48,911 bases of DNA from RUG12461 sp045657665 (GTDB taxonomy: Bacteria > Bacillota > Clostridia > Lachnospirales > Lachnospiraceae): positions 1 to 48,911 of the forward strand of contig JAZOTN010000012.1 in the NCBI GenBank assembly GCA_045657665.1. The letters run 5' to 3'. The notes below the pieces were generated by a model. The model made no database searches. It had not been told where the DNA came from and saw only the letters and a program-made list of their open reading frames with translations. A program made the position numbers and the translations under genes. Shown one piece after another: positions 26,596 to 35,211 of the stretch (its first letter is position 1; each line of letters opens with the position of its first letter).

Positions 26596-27771
26596 ATGAA
26601 TAATTCTGTTTTAATCTATAAAGGAACCGATATCTGTTACAACATCCTGAATGAGTTTGCGGAGCAGTTCGGTGAGGCGCTGAAAAGGCAGGGCTGCACC
26701 GTGCTTTATTATGATGTCGAAAAGGAAGGGCTATCTTCTCTTGTGCAGTATATGGGACAGGAGTTCACGGCGATCGTCGGCTTTCAGACTTATGCGTTCG
26801 ATCCGTATCTGGAATCCCGGAAATGCTTTTTGCACGATCTTTTCGGCGGGCTGAAGTTCAACTTCCAGCTGGATCATCCGATCTGGATGAGGGCGCACTA
26901 TGAGAAGGGGCCGCGTGACTATTATGTGCTGACACATGACCGGAATTATCAGGCATTTATCAAACAGTACTATCATGGGGTAAAAGAAGCGCTTCTTTTG
27001 CCGCCGGGCGGGGTGAAGCCGGATGAGGGGGCTCCTCTGCCGGAGAAAACAAAAGATCTGATCTTTCTCGGTACCTACAATGATTACCGCGAACTTCTTG
27101 ACTTGATCCGAAAGAGTGACCGGAAAACGAGGTTCCTGGCGGGCGCCTTTCTGCTGGAAATGACAAAGCACCCCAACCAGACGGCGGAGGATGCACTGAA
27201 AAAGGTGCTGCGTCAAAGAAAGTACACGGTTTCGGATGAAGATTTTCTGAATACGCTGGACAGCCTGAAACCGATGATCAACTGTGCGATGATCTATTAC
27301 CGGGAAAAGACAGTCAGGACGCTTTTGGACGATGGGATTTCACTGATCGTATATGGGGACACCTGGAAAAAGGCGCCCTTTGCGGATCATCCGCTGCTGA
27401 CCATTGTGCCGTCTGTAACACCGGAAGAGAGCCTTAACGAACTGGCATATGCAAAAATGTCTCTTAATGTCATGGCATGGCATAAAGACGGGTTTACGGA
27501 ACGGATCGCAAACAGTATGCTTTATCGGAGTATCGTGGTCAGTGACCGGAGCACCTGTCTTGAAGAGCAATACAAAGACGGAGAGGAGCTGGTCCTTTTT
27601 GACCTGACGGAGATCGCTTCGCTTTCGGAGAGGATCAGGGAGCTTCTTGATGATGATAGACAAAGAGAGGCAATGGCCGAACGGGCTTATCAGAGAGCCA
27701 TCGCAGAAGATACCTGGGATCAGAGGGCGGAATTGTTTTTAATGTATTGTGAGGAACTGAGAGCAAAATGA
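26596..27771 (+). CDS. CgeB-like glycosyltransferase (Glyco_trans_1_2)
   Basis: 391 aa from ATG 26596; a GTG at 26590 with GAGAAG 5 bases upstream is equally possible. GT-B-like with a C-terminal block: AKMSLNVMAWHKDGFTERI (shown to 19 residues), SIVVSDRSTCL and LVLFDLTEI. It resembles the protein at 38707 along its length (LDHPIWMRAHY against VDHPYWYENRF; SLNVMAWHKDG against SLNVLPWFKDG). No membrane segment. Part of the operon ending at 28583. Confidence 0.83.
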   Translation: MNNSVLIYKGTDICYNILNEFAEQFGEALKRQGCTVLYYDVEKEGLSSLVQYMGQEFTAIVGFQTYAFDPYLESRKCFLHDLFGGLKFNFQLDHPIWMRAHYEKGPRDYYVLTHDRNYQAFIKQYYHGVKEALLLPPGGVKPDEGAPLPEKTKDLIFLGTYNDYRELLDLIRKSDRKTRFLAGAFLLEMTKHPNQTAEDALKKVLRQRKYTVSDEDFLNTLDSLKPMINCAMIYYREKTVRTLLDDGISLIVYGDTWKKAPFADHPLLTIVPSVTPEESLNELAYAKMSLNVMAWHKDGFTERIANSMLYRSIVVSDRSTCLEEQYKDGEELVLFDLTEIASLSERIRELLDDDRQREAMAERAYQRAIAEDTWDQRAELFLMYCEELRAK

Positions 27772-28583
27772 AACAGGTAAGCGTTATTATTCCAACCTAC
27801 AACCGTAAAAAACTGTTGATGCGTGCCGTGGAAAGCGTTCTACAGCAGTCTTATCCGGTTACGGAGCTGATCATTGTCGATGACGGATCGACGGATGGAA
27901 CCGGAGAGATGATCGCGGCAATGAAAGATCCTGGAATACATTACTACTTTACGGAGATGAACCGCGGGGCTGCCGCAGCAAGAAACTACGGGATCTCAAA
28001 AGTCAGTGTAGATGTTGACTATGTCTCTTTTCAGGATTCCGATGATCTGTGGCTTCCGGGAAAATTGGAAAAACAGATGCAGTCATTCGAGTCTCATCCC
28101 GAGGCCGGGTTTTGCTATCACAAATTCGGTTATCGTATGAGTGACGGCCACCTGGAGATCTTACCGGATGAGTCTTTGCCGGTGGAGAAGAAATCCGGAG
28201 ATATATACGCGCAGCTCCTCTATGAAAACATGGTGGGGACACCGACTCTGATCGCAAAAAAAGAAGCGTTGGATCAAACGGGCGGATTTGATGAATCCCT
28301 GCAGGCATGGGAGGATTATGATCTGGTTCTTCGGCTGGCAAAAAATGAGAAGGCTGTTTTTGTGGATGAAGTGCTGGTGGAAGCGACTTTGTCTTCCGGC
28401 GGAGTGTCGGATTCTGCGGGAAACTATATGATGGCATGCTGCATGGTGCTGCGGAAATACCGTGATGACCTGCTTGCGACCGGAACGTTCAATCATCGCC
28501 TGGAAAAGATCTTAAGCGACGCGGAGCGTCTCGGTATGAAAGATAAAATCGTAGCGCTCCTCGAGAAACTGTTGCAATCCTGA
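27768..28583 (+). CDS. Family 2 glycosyltransferase
   Basis: 271 aa. Motifs: SVIIPTYNRK, DDGSTDGT and QDSDDLWLPGK. It is a paralogue of the protein at 22193. The start overlaps the previous stop as ATGA. It is the last plus-strand gene of the operon; its stop lies 3 bp from the end of the convergent gene at 28587 and I see no terminator between them. Confidence 0.88.
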   Translation: MKQVSVIIPTYNRKKLLMRAVESVLQQSYPVTELIIVDDGSTDGTGEMIAAMKDPGIHYYFTEMNRGAAAARNYGISKVSVDVDYVSFQDSDDLWLPGKLEKQMQSFESHPEAGFCYHKFGYRMSDGHLEILPDESLPVEKKSGDIYAQLLYENMVGTPTLIAKKEALDQTGGFDESLQAWEDYDLVLRLAKNEKAVFVDEVLVEATLSSGGVSDSAGNYMMACCMVLRKYRDDLLATGTFNHRLEKILSDAERLGMKDKIVALLEKLLQS

Positions 28584-28586
28584 AAA

Positions 28587-29057
28587 TCAATCCCCGGTCT
28601 TTATCAGAAGGTAGGTGTTTTCCCCGTTCTGAATGGAACGGGCTTTTTTTTCGGAAAAATATGGGAAAAAGTGTTTTTTTGATGCCATGCTGATCAGGAT
28701 ATAATCACTATGATTTTTCAAAAGCGGCATCATGGTATCGACAGGAAGCGGAAGCTCGGGGAGGCATAACGCCGTGGTCAGTGTATCATGCGGGAGTGTA
28801 GAGGCTGTGTCAGAAAACTCCTTCAGAGAGAGGATCCGGTCATAAACCGTATTATAAACCGGGGCGTCAATTTCCGGGAAAAGATCCACTCCGGTCAAAC
28901 GTATATCCAAAGACAATGAGGAATCTGCGACCTGCCGGCTGACGGCTCCGCCGCGCTTTAATGTCGGTCCGAGATCGAGAACGCTTTTTGCGCGCAATTG
29001 TCGGATCACTTCGAAGTAGATAAAAAGATCATTTTGACTGGTGATATATGGGTTCAT
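28587..29057 (-). CDS. Hypothetical protein, SAM-methyltransferase-like fold
   Basis: 156 aa. The segment KSVLDLGPTLKRGGAVSRQ followed by LTGVDLFPEI resembles motifs I and II of class I SAM methyltransferases, but the protein is short and the glycine-rich motif is unusual (DLGPTLKRGG). It may be a reduced or non-catalytic relative. It is encoded 10 bp downstream of the DUF4422-Caps_synth gene on the same strand, so the two are probably co-transcribed. Confidence 0.65.
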   Translation of the reverse strand: MNPYITSQNDLFIYFEVIRQLRAKSVLDLGPTLKRGGAVSRQVADSSLSLDIRLTGVDLFPEIDAPVYNTVYDRILSLKEFSDTASTLPHDTLTTALCLPELPLPVDTMMPLLKNHSDYILISMASKKHFFPYFSEKKARSIQNGENTYLLIKTGD

Positions 29058-29067
29058 ATCTCTTTTC

Positions 29068-30627
29068 CTATTGATTTCGCAGGTGTCCCCACCAGGTATC
29101 CCGGCCGAGGATATCTGTTTCGGTGAGTTCGTTTTTGTAGCTGAGTTTGAAAGCGCAGGTTTCTTTCGTGAGCTGTTTCCAGTCTTCCTCGTAAAAGGTT
29201 TCGCTTAGCAGATCCTGGAGAGTGAGTACATCCGGCTGTGATGGAGAGCAGGAGTCAATTAACTCATGCACCTCGGGAAACTCGTGATATGCGACCCGGA
29301 TGAACAGATCCGCCATGAAATAGTGAACCGGTTTATCGTTTGAAAGAAAATAGTAGTAAAAAGCATTTATTACAAATTGAGGGAGCAGATGACCGGAAGG
29401 AAGCTTCAGGAAATTTATGGACCACTTTCCCTCTGCGATATCTCCGTTCCAGAGCTTTTTTGGGGAGCTGATGGTATAAAAGGAATTCCGGTCGGAGAGG
29501 ATTTCCTTTGGAAGCGGAGCAGCAAGATAGTAGGTTGCGTCCATCCAGAGTCCGCCATACAGGAACAGGAGTCCCATCCTCAGAATGTCACTCAGCATGG
29601 TGAGAGTGATCCCTCCGGATTCAACCTTGCTCCGGATCCAGTCCGGAAAAACAATATAATCCATATAGTTTTGCAAAGTGATCTCGTGGATCTCGGCAAG
29701 CTCTTCCGGAATATTCTTTTCCCAGCTTTTACGGCATACATTTACCACCTCCGGGGCGTTTTCAAATCCCTGCCACCAGCAGACAAAAATCGGAAGCTTT
29801 TCATGGAAATCGATTGTCCGGGGATTGATATCCACTACATTGACATGGTTTCCGGAACGGTAAATGGTAAGGAGATCGTTGATCTTCAAACGGACCAGCC
29901 GGTCCAGAGGAGGGATCAGCTTCTGAAGACTGACGATATCTTCCGGATCAGTCATTCGAACCTCTTCCTCGCGGATGCGGTATGTATGGCATAAGAAGAA
30001 CACCCGGATCAGACGCTCTGAGAGATAGCCGAAGAGCCTTCCCTGAAACGTATCATAAGAGGAAATATCGATCCGTTTCTCTGCCTCAAAGAGGATCGGG
30101 AAAAGCCAGCTGCAATACTCATCAAAGATCTCTTTTCTGGTGATCAGCATATTCCACGCTGACAGAAGATTGCAGTTTAGTGTGAGATCAAAGGCGGGAA
30201 GGGATTCCGGAGACAGTTCCGCAAGAATCTCCCGCAGGATATCGAGATCTTTTATGAAATGCTCATGGGCATAATGATCTCTTGTATTTTCATAATGTGT
30301 AAAGCTGCTGGTCGGCAGTATCACATCGTATCCGGTTGTGAGCAGGCGCTCGATCTCCTCCTGCTTCAGGAAATACTCGTCCCTGATAAAGTATCTGCGG
30401 TAATGGCAGATGCCGACGATATCACATTTTACATTCTTCCAGATCCAGTAGACGCCGGTCAGCTCACAGAAGCTCCGGTTGCGGTCTGAAATATGATCGC
30501 CGGTGTTATCGCCTTCGTACCCGAGATCCTCACTGAGAGCCCTTCCAACGTGCAGTGAACGGTAAAGAGGATCCTCCGGTTCTGTATATTGTTTATGTGT
30601 ACAAACATAAATTCTGGTATCCATCAT
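29068..30627 (-). CDS. DUF4422 and capsular polysaccharide synthase fusion
   Basis: 519 aa, the complete version of the architecture seen at 19756. DUF4422 domain: GDHIS near 43, YWIWKN at 60-65 and HYRR at 75-78. The C-terminal Caps_synth/Gly_transf_sug-like domain has VCWWQGFENAPEV, MLSDILRMGLLFLYGG and WMDATYY. It probably carries two sugar transferase activities in one cytosolic chain. It is transcribed with 30681 and 28587. An A-rich weak ribosome-binding site precedes the start, within a 19-bp tandem repeat. Confidence 0.85.
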   Translation of the reverse strand: MMDTRIYVCTHKQYTEPEDPLYRSLHVGRALSEDLGYEGDNTGDHISDRNRSFCELTGVYWIWKNVKCDIVGICHYRRYFIRDEYFLKQEEIERLLTTGYDVILPTSSFTHYENTRDHYAHEHFIKDLDILREILAELSPESLPAFDLTLNCNLLSAWNMLITRKEIFDEYCSWLFPILFEAEKRIDISSYDTFQGRLFGYLSERLIRVFFLCHTYRIREEEVRMTDPEDIVSLQKLIPPLDRLVRLKINDLLTIYRSGNHVNVVDINPRTIDFHEKLPIFVCWWQGFENAPEVVNVCRKSWEKNIPEELAEIHEITLQNYMDYIVFPDWIRSKVESGGITLTMLSDILRMGLLFLYGGLWMDATYYLAAPLPKEILSDRNSFYTISSPKKLWNGDIAEGKWSINFLKLPSGHLLPQFVINAFYYYFLSNDKPVHYFMADLFIRVAYHEFPEVHELIDSCSPSQPDVLTLQDLLSETFYEEDWKQLTKETCAFKLSYKNELTETDILGRDTWWGHLRNQ

Positions 30628-30665
30628 TCTTTTTATCTGTTTTATTTCTTTTTATCTATTTTATT
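30628..30665. repeat. Two-unit 19-bp tandem repeat between minus-strand genes
   Basis: TCTTTTTATCTGTTTTATT (30628-30646) and TCTTTTTATCTATTTTATT (30647-30665) differ at one base. They fill the gap between the minus-strand genes and supply the A-rich leader of the 29068-30627 gene. Confidence 0.85.
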
Positions 30666-30680
30666 CATTTTTTTCATAAG

Positions 30681-31760
30681 TCAAATGAACGGAAGAAGTT
30701 TCTCCTGGAATCGGTCGAAGGAAAACTCTTTTTCATACACCTTCCGGGCATCTATGCACATCTCCTGATAGTCATCGGGCCGTTCCTGCCGGAGAGCAGC
30801 AGCTTCCGCGACTGCATCGCAAAGCGCCGGAACATCGTCACTTCGGAAGATGATACCGTTCTGATCAGGTGTTAGATACTGCGCCACTCCGCAGACATCC
30901 GAGATCACGCAGGGAACCGAGAGCATCATGGCTTCCGCCGCAACGGTCGGCATCGGCTCCTGGCGGGACGGGATCAGGAGAAAGTCGGCTTCCTTGATGG
31001 TGCGGAGCATCTCGTCATGAGGCAGTTCCGGAAGGATTTCCACATTCTCCGTATGCGCCGTATATTTATTCAGCGGTTCATAGACCTCCGGTTCCACATC
31101 GGTTTGATTCCCGCAGAAGAGGAAGCGGCAGTTTTGGCTGACGTCTTCCGGAAGAGAAGCGATGGCTTTTTGCAGGAGATCCTGACCTTTGCGTTTGCAG
31201 TAGACTCCGATGGTAAGAAATGAGATCGGCTTTTCGCGCTTATCAGAACCGGAATCGATCGGATCCGTGCCGGAAAAAGCTCCTGCAGCATCCTTAATTC
31301 CAAACGGCACCAGTTCCGCGTCATATCCGCACCGCCGCTTGATGATCTCCTGTACCACAGGACTCACTGCCCAGACATGGATGTGGGATTTTAATGTGGA
31401 AAAATCCGGGAGCCACTGTCCGTAAACATCAAAATAAACTTCCGGCTCATGAATCCACCAGATCACCGGCATATGTGCAAGATTCAGAAGATGAATGGTC
31501 TGAAGCGGGACGATCGTATTGACAAAGACCAGGTCATAGTCCCAGATCGGTGTAAGGAAGCTTTTCCAGTCCTCCATGAATTCCTTCCGGATCGTGATAT
31601 CAATGCCAAGAGCTTCCACATCGGAACGCAGGTCGCCTTCGTCCATGGAGATCATATGGATCTCGCACCCGGCATCCTTTAAGATCCGGACGGCATCCAT
31701 CATGACGATAGGGGCGCCGGTGCGGCTCAGCTGGTGTGTTATGAACATGACTTTTTTCAT
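30681..31760 (-). CDS. Family 4 glycosyltransferase
   Basis: 359 aa GT-B enzyme. The N-terminal loop is HQLSRTGAPIVMMD; the donor domain starts at FLTIGVYCKRKGQDLL. The C-terminal PSRQEPMPTVAAEAMM carries the usual acidic pair of GT4 enzymes, here in the form E-x6-E. It is divergent from the GT8 gene at 31804, with a 43-bp gap. No ribosome-binding site is seen; a weak -10-like TAAACT ends 6 bases before the ATG. Confidence 0.88.
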   Translation of the reverse strand: MKKVMFITHQLSRTGAPIVMMDAVRILKDAGCEIHMISMDEGDLRSDVEALGIDITIRKEFMEDWKSFLTPIWDYDLVFVNTIVPLQTIHLLNLAHMPVIWWIHEPEVYFDVYGQWLPDFSTLKSHIHVWAVSPVVQEIIKRRCGYDAELVPFGIKDAAGAFSGTDPIDSGSDKREKPISFLTIGVYCKRKGQDLLQKAIASLPEDVSQNCRFLFCGNQTDVEPEVYEPLNKYTAHTENVEILPELPHDEMLRTIKEADFLLIPSRQEPMPTVAAEAMMLSVPCVISDVCGVAQYLTPDQNGIIFRSDDVPALCDAVAEAAALRQERPDDYQEMCIDARKVYEKEFSFDRFQEKLLPFI

Positions 31761-31791
31761 AGGTTCAGTTTACCATATTTCGAATTCATTG

Positions 31792-31797
31792 TATAAT
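31792..31797 (+). promoter_or_regulatory. -10 box placed for a leaderless transcript
   Basis: Consensus TATAAT lies exactly 6 bases before the ATG at 31804; a TTTACC at 31769-31774 is 17 bases further upstream. Transcription would start at or next to the A of the start codon, and there is no ribosome-binding site. Confidence 0.55.
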
Positions 31798-31803
31798 TCA
31801 GAT

Positions 31804-32763
31804 ATGAATTTGATGATCGTAACCAACTCCAAATATTTGCCATATACCTATGTGATGCTCTTCTCCCTGTTCCAAAAGCACCCGGGGACGGAAGTCGATG
31901 TCTATCTTCCGTATGAAGATCTTACCGATGCGGAGATCAGCGGGCTTTCCTCTTTTTGTGCGTCCTATCCCGGAAAACGCCTTCATCCGCTTTATGTCGG
32001 CACGGCGTTTAAAGAGCAGGTGCAGTCCCGTAACGGGATTAATGTGGAGACCTATTACCGGATCCTGGGGTTAAAGCTCCTGCCGGAAAACATGGACCGG
32101 ATCCTCTACCTCGATGTGGACATGGTGATCAAGGGCAGTCTTCTTCCTCTTTATGAAACGAATCTGTCCGGAAAGGCCTTCGCGGTCTGCGAGGACATCT
32201 TCGGAAAGATCAATGGTTTTCACGAAGCAAATAAAAGACGGCTTTCCATCCCGCCGGAGTATTCCTATTTCAATGCCGGTGTGATGCTGTTTAACCTGAC
32301 GCTGCTCAGGAAAGAAAACGCGGCGGACCGTATGCTTGAGAATATCTATCGCGATTACGAGCGTTACGAATACAATGATCAGGATGTCATGAACGAGATG
32401 TATTATGACCGCCTTGTATGGGCGGGATGGGATATGTACAATTGTCCGCCGTGCCATTTCTATCTCGACAAAACGGCAAGCGCTCATGGAGATGTCGTAT
32501 TTGCGGATTATGAGATGATGAAACGGATGGGAGATGATCCGCAGCAGTTTCTTCAGAACTATCTGAACCTGACACAGGGCATCTATGACCAGGCGGCCGT
32601 GATTCATTACCTTGCCGACACCAAGCCCTGGAGCGTATCGCGAAAAGAGGCGTCGGTCTATGAGATCTTTGACCGGGCATACCGCGAGGCGGTTGACGCG
32701 CTGAAGCAAAGCGGAACTCTCCCGCAAAACATTCTTTTACAGGGAGCCGAAGGACGCGCATGA
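31804..32763 (+). CDS. Family 8 glycosyltransferase
   Basis: 319 aa from the ATG at 31804. GT8 features: MIVTNSKYLPYTYVMLFSL at the N-terminus, the DVD metal motif at 104-106 (ILYLDVDMVIKG), YFNAGVMLFNL, DQDVMNE and a terminal HYLADTKPW. It is a retaining transferase of the galactosyl- or glucosyl-transferase (LgtC/GspA) type. The longer open frame upstream would run through the promoter and into the divergent gene, so it is rejected. It overlaps the next gene by 4 bp. Confidence 0.9.
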   Translation: MNLMIVTNSKYLPYTYVMLFSLFQKHPGTEVDVYLPYEDLTDAEISGLSSFCASYPGKRLHPLYVGTAFKEQVQSRNGINVETYYRILGLKLLPENMDRILYLDVDMVIKGSLLPLYETNLSGKAFAVCEDIFGKINGFHEANKRRLSIPPEYSYFNAGVMLFNLTLLRKENAADRMLENIYRDYERYEYNDQDVMNEMYYDRLVWAGWDMYNCPPCHFYLDKTASAHGDVVFADYEMMKRMGDDPQQFLQNYLNLTQGIYDQAAVIHYLADTKPWSVSRKEASVYEIFDRAYREAVDALKQSGTLPQNILLQGAEGRA

Positions 32764-33938
32764 AGATACAGAAACTTCTATACTGGCAATGGCAATCTTT
32801 TCTGAAAAAAGGTGTGGAAGAGGCGCTGCCTCTGGTGGCTTCCTCTGTGGACACCTTTTTTTATCAGCTCACAGACTGGGAAGAGGATGACAATTTTCGG
32901 GCAAAATTCCGGGAGGCGCTCGATGCCGGTTCTTATGACGCGGTATTTTCCATCAATTTCAATCCCATGGTCTCGGAGATCTGTGAGGAAAAAGGAATCC
33001 CCTATATTTCCTGGGTCTACGATTCTCCGATCCATATCCGGAACCTTGAGCCTTTGAAAAAAGAGGTGAACCATACCTTTTTTTTCGATCGAGGGGAAGC
33101 AGAGGACCTCGTCTCGCGCGGATATCCGGTACATCATATGCCGCTGGCCGGAGATGCTGGCGGCTTTCAAAAAACGATCCGAAGTGCCGGTTCTTCTCTT
33201 CGGGAGTCCTGCCGGAGTGAGATCGCTTTTGTCGGGCAGTTGTACCGCACGGAATATCAGTATTATATGACACCGCTTACTGATTATCAGAGAGGGTTTC
33301 TGGAAGGGATTATCAATTCCCAAGGAAAGGTTTACGGAGGCTATCTCATCCCGGAGATCATTACGGACGATTTCCTTGCAAAACTGAATGAAAGATATCA
33401 TGCTGCAAGCGGCGGAACAGCTGAGATCTCGCGCAGGGAGCTCCTTTATCTTCTGGCCGGGGAAGTGACGGGAAGGGAACGACGGCTGATCCTTTCGCTC
33501 CTTTCAAACCGGTATACAGTAGACCTTTATTCGTCCGACGAAGAAAATGCGCTTCCGAAACGTACGGATGCGGGGACAGGGTGCTCTGTACATCCTTATA
33601 TTGATTATTATGAAAAAATGCCTCTTGTATTCGCCGGTGCGAAGATCAATCTGAATATCTCGCTGAAATGCATCCGCACCGGTGTTCCGCTGCGTGTGTT
33701 CGATGTGCTTTCCTGCGGGGGGTTCCTCATCACGAATTTTCAGGCGGAGCTGCCGGAGTTGTTTGAGGTCGGCAGTGAGCTGATCTGCTACAGTTCCGTG
33801 GAAGAACTTGTGCAGCTTTCCGGTTTCTATATGAAACATGATGAGGAACGGAGAAAGATCGCGGAAAACGGTCTTCGCCGGATCCAAAATGACTATACCC
33901 CTGAAAAACAACTGAAAAAAATATTTGAAAAAGTGTGA
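32760..33938 (+). CDS. CgeB-like glycosyltransferase (DUF3880 / Glyco_trans_1_2)
   Basis: 392 aa, the same length and build as the protein at 17505: N-terminal YISWVYDSPIHIRNL and C-terminal AKINLNISL, GVPLRVFDVLSCGGFLITN, ELICYSSVEEL and YMKHDEERRK. GAAGGA precedes the start, which overlaps the GT8 stop (ATGA). It closes the glycan island; the next features are promoters of the 34157 gene. Confidence 0.86.
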   Translation: MKIQKLLYWQWQSFLKKGVEEALPLVASSVDTFFYQLTDWEEDDNFRAKFREALDAGSYDAVFSINFNPMVSEICEEKGIPYISWVYDSPIHIRNLEPLKKEVNHTFFFDRGEAEDLVSRGYPVHHMPLAGDAGGFQKTIRSAGSSLRESCRSEIAFVGQLYRTEYQYYMTPLTDYQRGFLEGIINSQGKVYGGYLIPEIITDDFLAKLNERYHAASGGTAEISRRELLYLLAGEVTGRERRLILSLLSNRYTVDLYSSDEENALPKRTDAGTGCSVHPYIDYYEKMPLVFAGAKINLNISLKCIRTGVPLRVFDVLSCGGFLITNFQAELPELFEVGSELICYSSVEELVQLSGFYMKHDEERRKIAENGLRRIQNDYTPEKQLKKIFEKV

Positions 33939-33946
33939 TTTCCCTA

Positions 33947-33974
33947 TAAAGAAAACAGAGCCGTCAGCCGATAT
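33947..33974 (+). promoter_or_regulatory. Sigma-D (sigma-28)-like promoter
   Basis: TAAA at 33947-33950 and GCCGATAT at 33967-33974, 16 bases apart, match the flagellar sigma-D consensus (usual spacing about 15). A TATAAT overlaps it at 33972-33977 but has no good -35. It would give a leader of about 180 bases ahead of the 34157 gene. Confidence 0.55.
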
Positions 33975-34062
33975 AATATATAACCCCTACCATACCATCG
34001 GGGATGGCATACCGTAATTTTGAAAAAACGCCGAAAATGCCGTAAAATGGCGAAAAATCAGG

Positions 34063-34091
34063 TTGCGAAACGCCGGAAAACAGAGTATGAT
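34063..34091 (+). promoter_or_regulatory. Sigma-A promoter for 34157
   Basis: TTGCGA at 34063-34068 and TATGAT at 34086-34091 are separated by 17 bases, giving a start near 34098, about 60 bases before the gene. The stretch between the two promoters (33975-34062) holds a small CCATC/GATGG hairpin but no recognised riboswitch. Confidence 0.65.
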
Positions 34092-34156
34092 ATGGGTTAC
34101 AGGAAGTGACAGTACAGAAGAAACGGATTTCAAAAAAAGAACAAGGAGGTTAAAAA

Positions 34157-34768
34157 ATGTCAGTAGGAATCAACACCAATTACAACAGCTATCAGACAAT
34201 TACCGCGACAAAGACAGACACTAAGTCAAAGACGGAAGATGCGGTAAAAGAACGTGAAGAGGCAGGGGCTGTCTATGAGAAGTCCGAGGACACCGGGAAA
34301 GCTTCTTACAGCATCAACAAGATGAGCGAAGAAGACCGTGCGAAGCTTGTTGAACAGCTGAAAGCAGATCAGGCATCCAGAGAAGCGAGTTTTCTGAACA
34401 TCATTCAGCAGACGCTCGGCGGGCAGATCAAGACCTTCAGCATGACTTCCGAGGAAATGTGGAAGAAGCTTGCGAGCGGTGATTTTACCGTTGATGCGGC
34501 GACTCGGAAGCAGGCACAGGAAGATATCAGCGAGGACGGATACTGGGGCGTGAAACAGACCTCCCAGAGACTTTTCGACTTCGCGAGCGCACTTGCAGGG
34601 GATGATCCGGAAAAGATGAAGAAGATGCAGGAAGCGATGGAGAAAGGCTTCAAGGAAGCGACCAAGACCTGGGGACGTGATCTGCCGGAGATCAGCAACA
34701 AGACCCTCGAAGCAGCGAACAAGTTGTTTGAAGATTATTACAAATCAAAAGAGACCGTGACAGAATAA
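34157..34768 (+). CDS. Conserved-type hypothetical protein, possibly motility-linked
   Basis: 203 aa, function unknown. The N-terminal ~50 residues are polar and probably disordered (many T, K, E). The rest is helical, with DISEDGYWGVKQTSQRLFD near 128-146 and DPEKMKKMQEAMEKGF after it. No signal peptide or membrane segment. An AAGGAGG lies 7 bases before the ATG, a very strong site. The sigma-D-like promoter upstream suggests flagellar-regulon expression, with a second sigma-A promoter for basal expression; both are inferred from sequence alone. Confidence 0.8.
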   Translation: MSVGINTNYNSYQTITATKTDTKSKTEDAVKEREEAGAVYEKSEDTGKASYSINKMSEEDRAKLVEQLKADQASREASFLNIIQQTLGGQIKTFSMTSEEMWKKLASGDFTVDAATRKQAQEDISEDGYWGVKQTSQRLFDFASALAGDDPEKMKKMQEAMEKGFKEATKTWGRDLPEISNKTLEAANKLFEDYYKSKETVTE

Positions 34769-34785
34769 GAAAAGTGTGGTATAAT
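34757..34785 (+). promoter_or_regulatory. Sigma-A promoter for 34861
   Basis: GTGACA at 34757-34762 and TATAAT at 34780-34785 are 17 bases apart, with a TG just before the -10. The -35 lies within the last codons of the preceding gene. Confidence 0.65.
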
Positions 34786-34860
34786 ATTTTGCACAACATG
34801 GATGTAAAAATCATATAAAGCGGAAAGCAGGGACGGCTCTCCGGGAAGGAAACATCATCT

Positions 34861-35115
34861 ATGCGTATCGGTCGAATCGGAAACGTCGGTGCAACCTCTT
34901 ATGTCCCGTCTGTGCAACGGACCGCTTCTCGGGCGGAGAAGCCGGAGCAGGAAAAAGAGAAAAAACTTCCGGGCTGGGAAGGAACTGATTCCTATGTTCC
35001 ATCCCAAAAACCTTCCAAAGAAGACAGTGACGGACGGGTTACGGCAACGGGAGGTCAGGACTATCTTTCGAACTACGCTGCAAACGCAGCAAGATTTGAC
35101 AATTTTGATTTATGA
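34861..35115 (+). CDS. Small disordered hypothetical protein
   Basis: 84 aa, rich in K, E, S, P and G and probably disordered; it ends in YAANAARFDNFDL. Not recognised. GGAAGGAA lies about 9 bases upstream, a consensus promoter precedes it and a strong terminator follows, which together support a real gene. The N-terminus (MRIGRIGNVGATSYVPSVQ) looks like the start of short secretion- or flagella-associated peptides, but nothing confirms this. Confidence 0.68.
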   Translation: MRIGRIGNVGATSYVPSVQRTASRAEKPEQEKEKKLPGWEGTDSYVPSQKPSKEDSDGRVTATGGQDYLSNYAANAARFDNFDL

Positions 35116-35120
35116 GGCAA

Positions 35121-35163
35121 CATACAAGAAGAAGGTTTCTTACGAAACCTTCTTTTTGTATGC
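35121..35163. terminator. Bidirectional intrinsic terminator
   Basis: An almost perfect inverted repeat: AAGAAGGTTTC, loop TTAC, GAAACCTTCTTT, extended outward by CATACA/TGTATG. It is T-rich on the plus-strand exit and A-rich on the other side. It serves the plus-strand gene ending at 35115 and the minus-strand gene ending at 35212. Confidence 0.9.
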
Positions 35164-35211
35164 TTTGACGGTTGTTTTTGGAAACGTTGATGAAAGCGTT
35201 TCCTGTGTGGA

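Noticed and set aside
35121..35163. Transposon end or IS remnant
   Set aside because: The inverted repeat is a typical bidirectional terminator between convergent genes, with no transposase or second copy.
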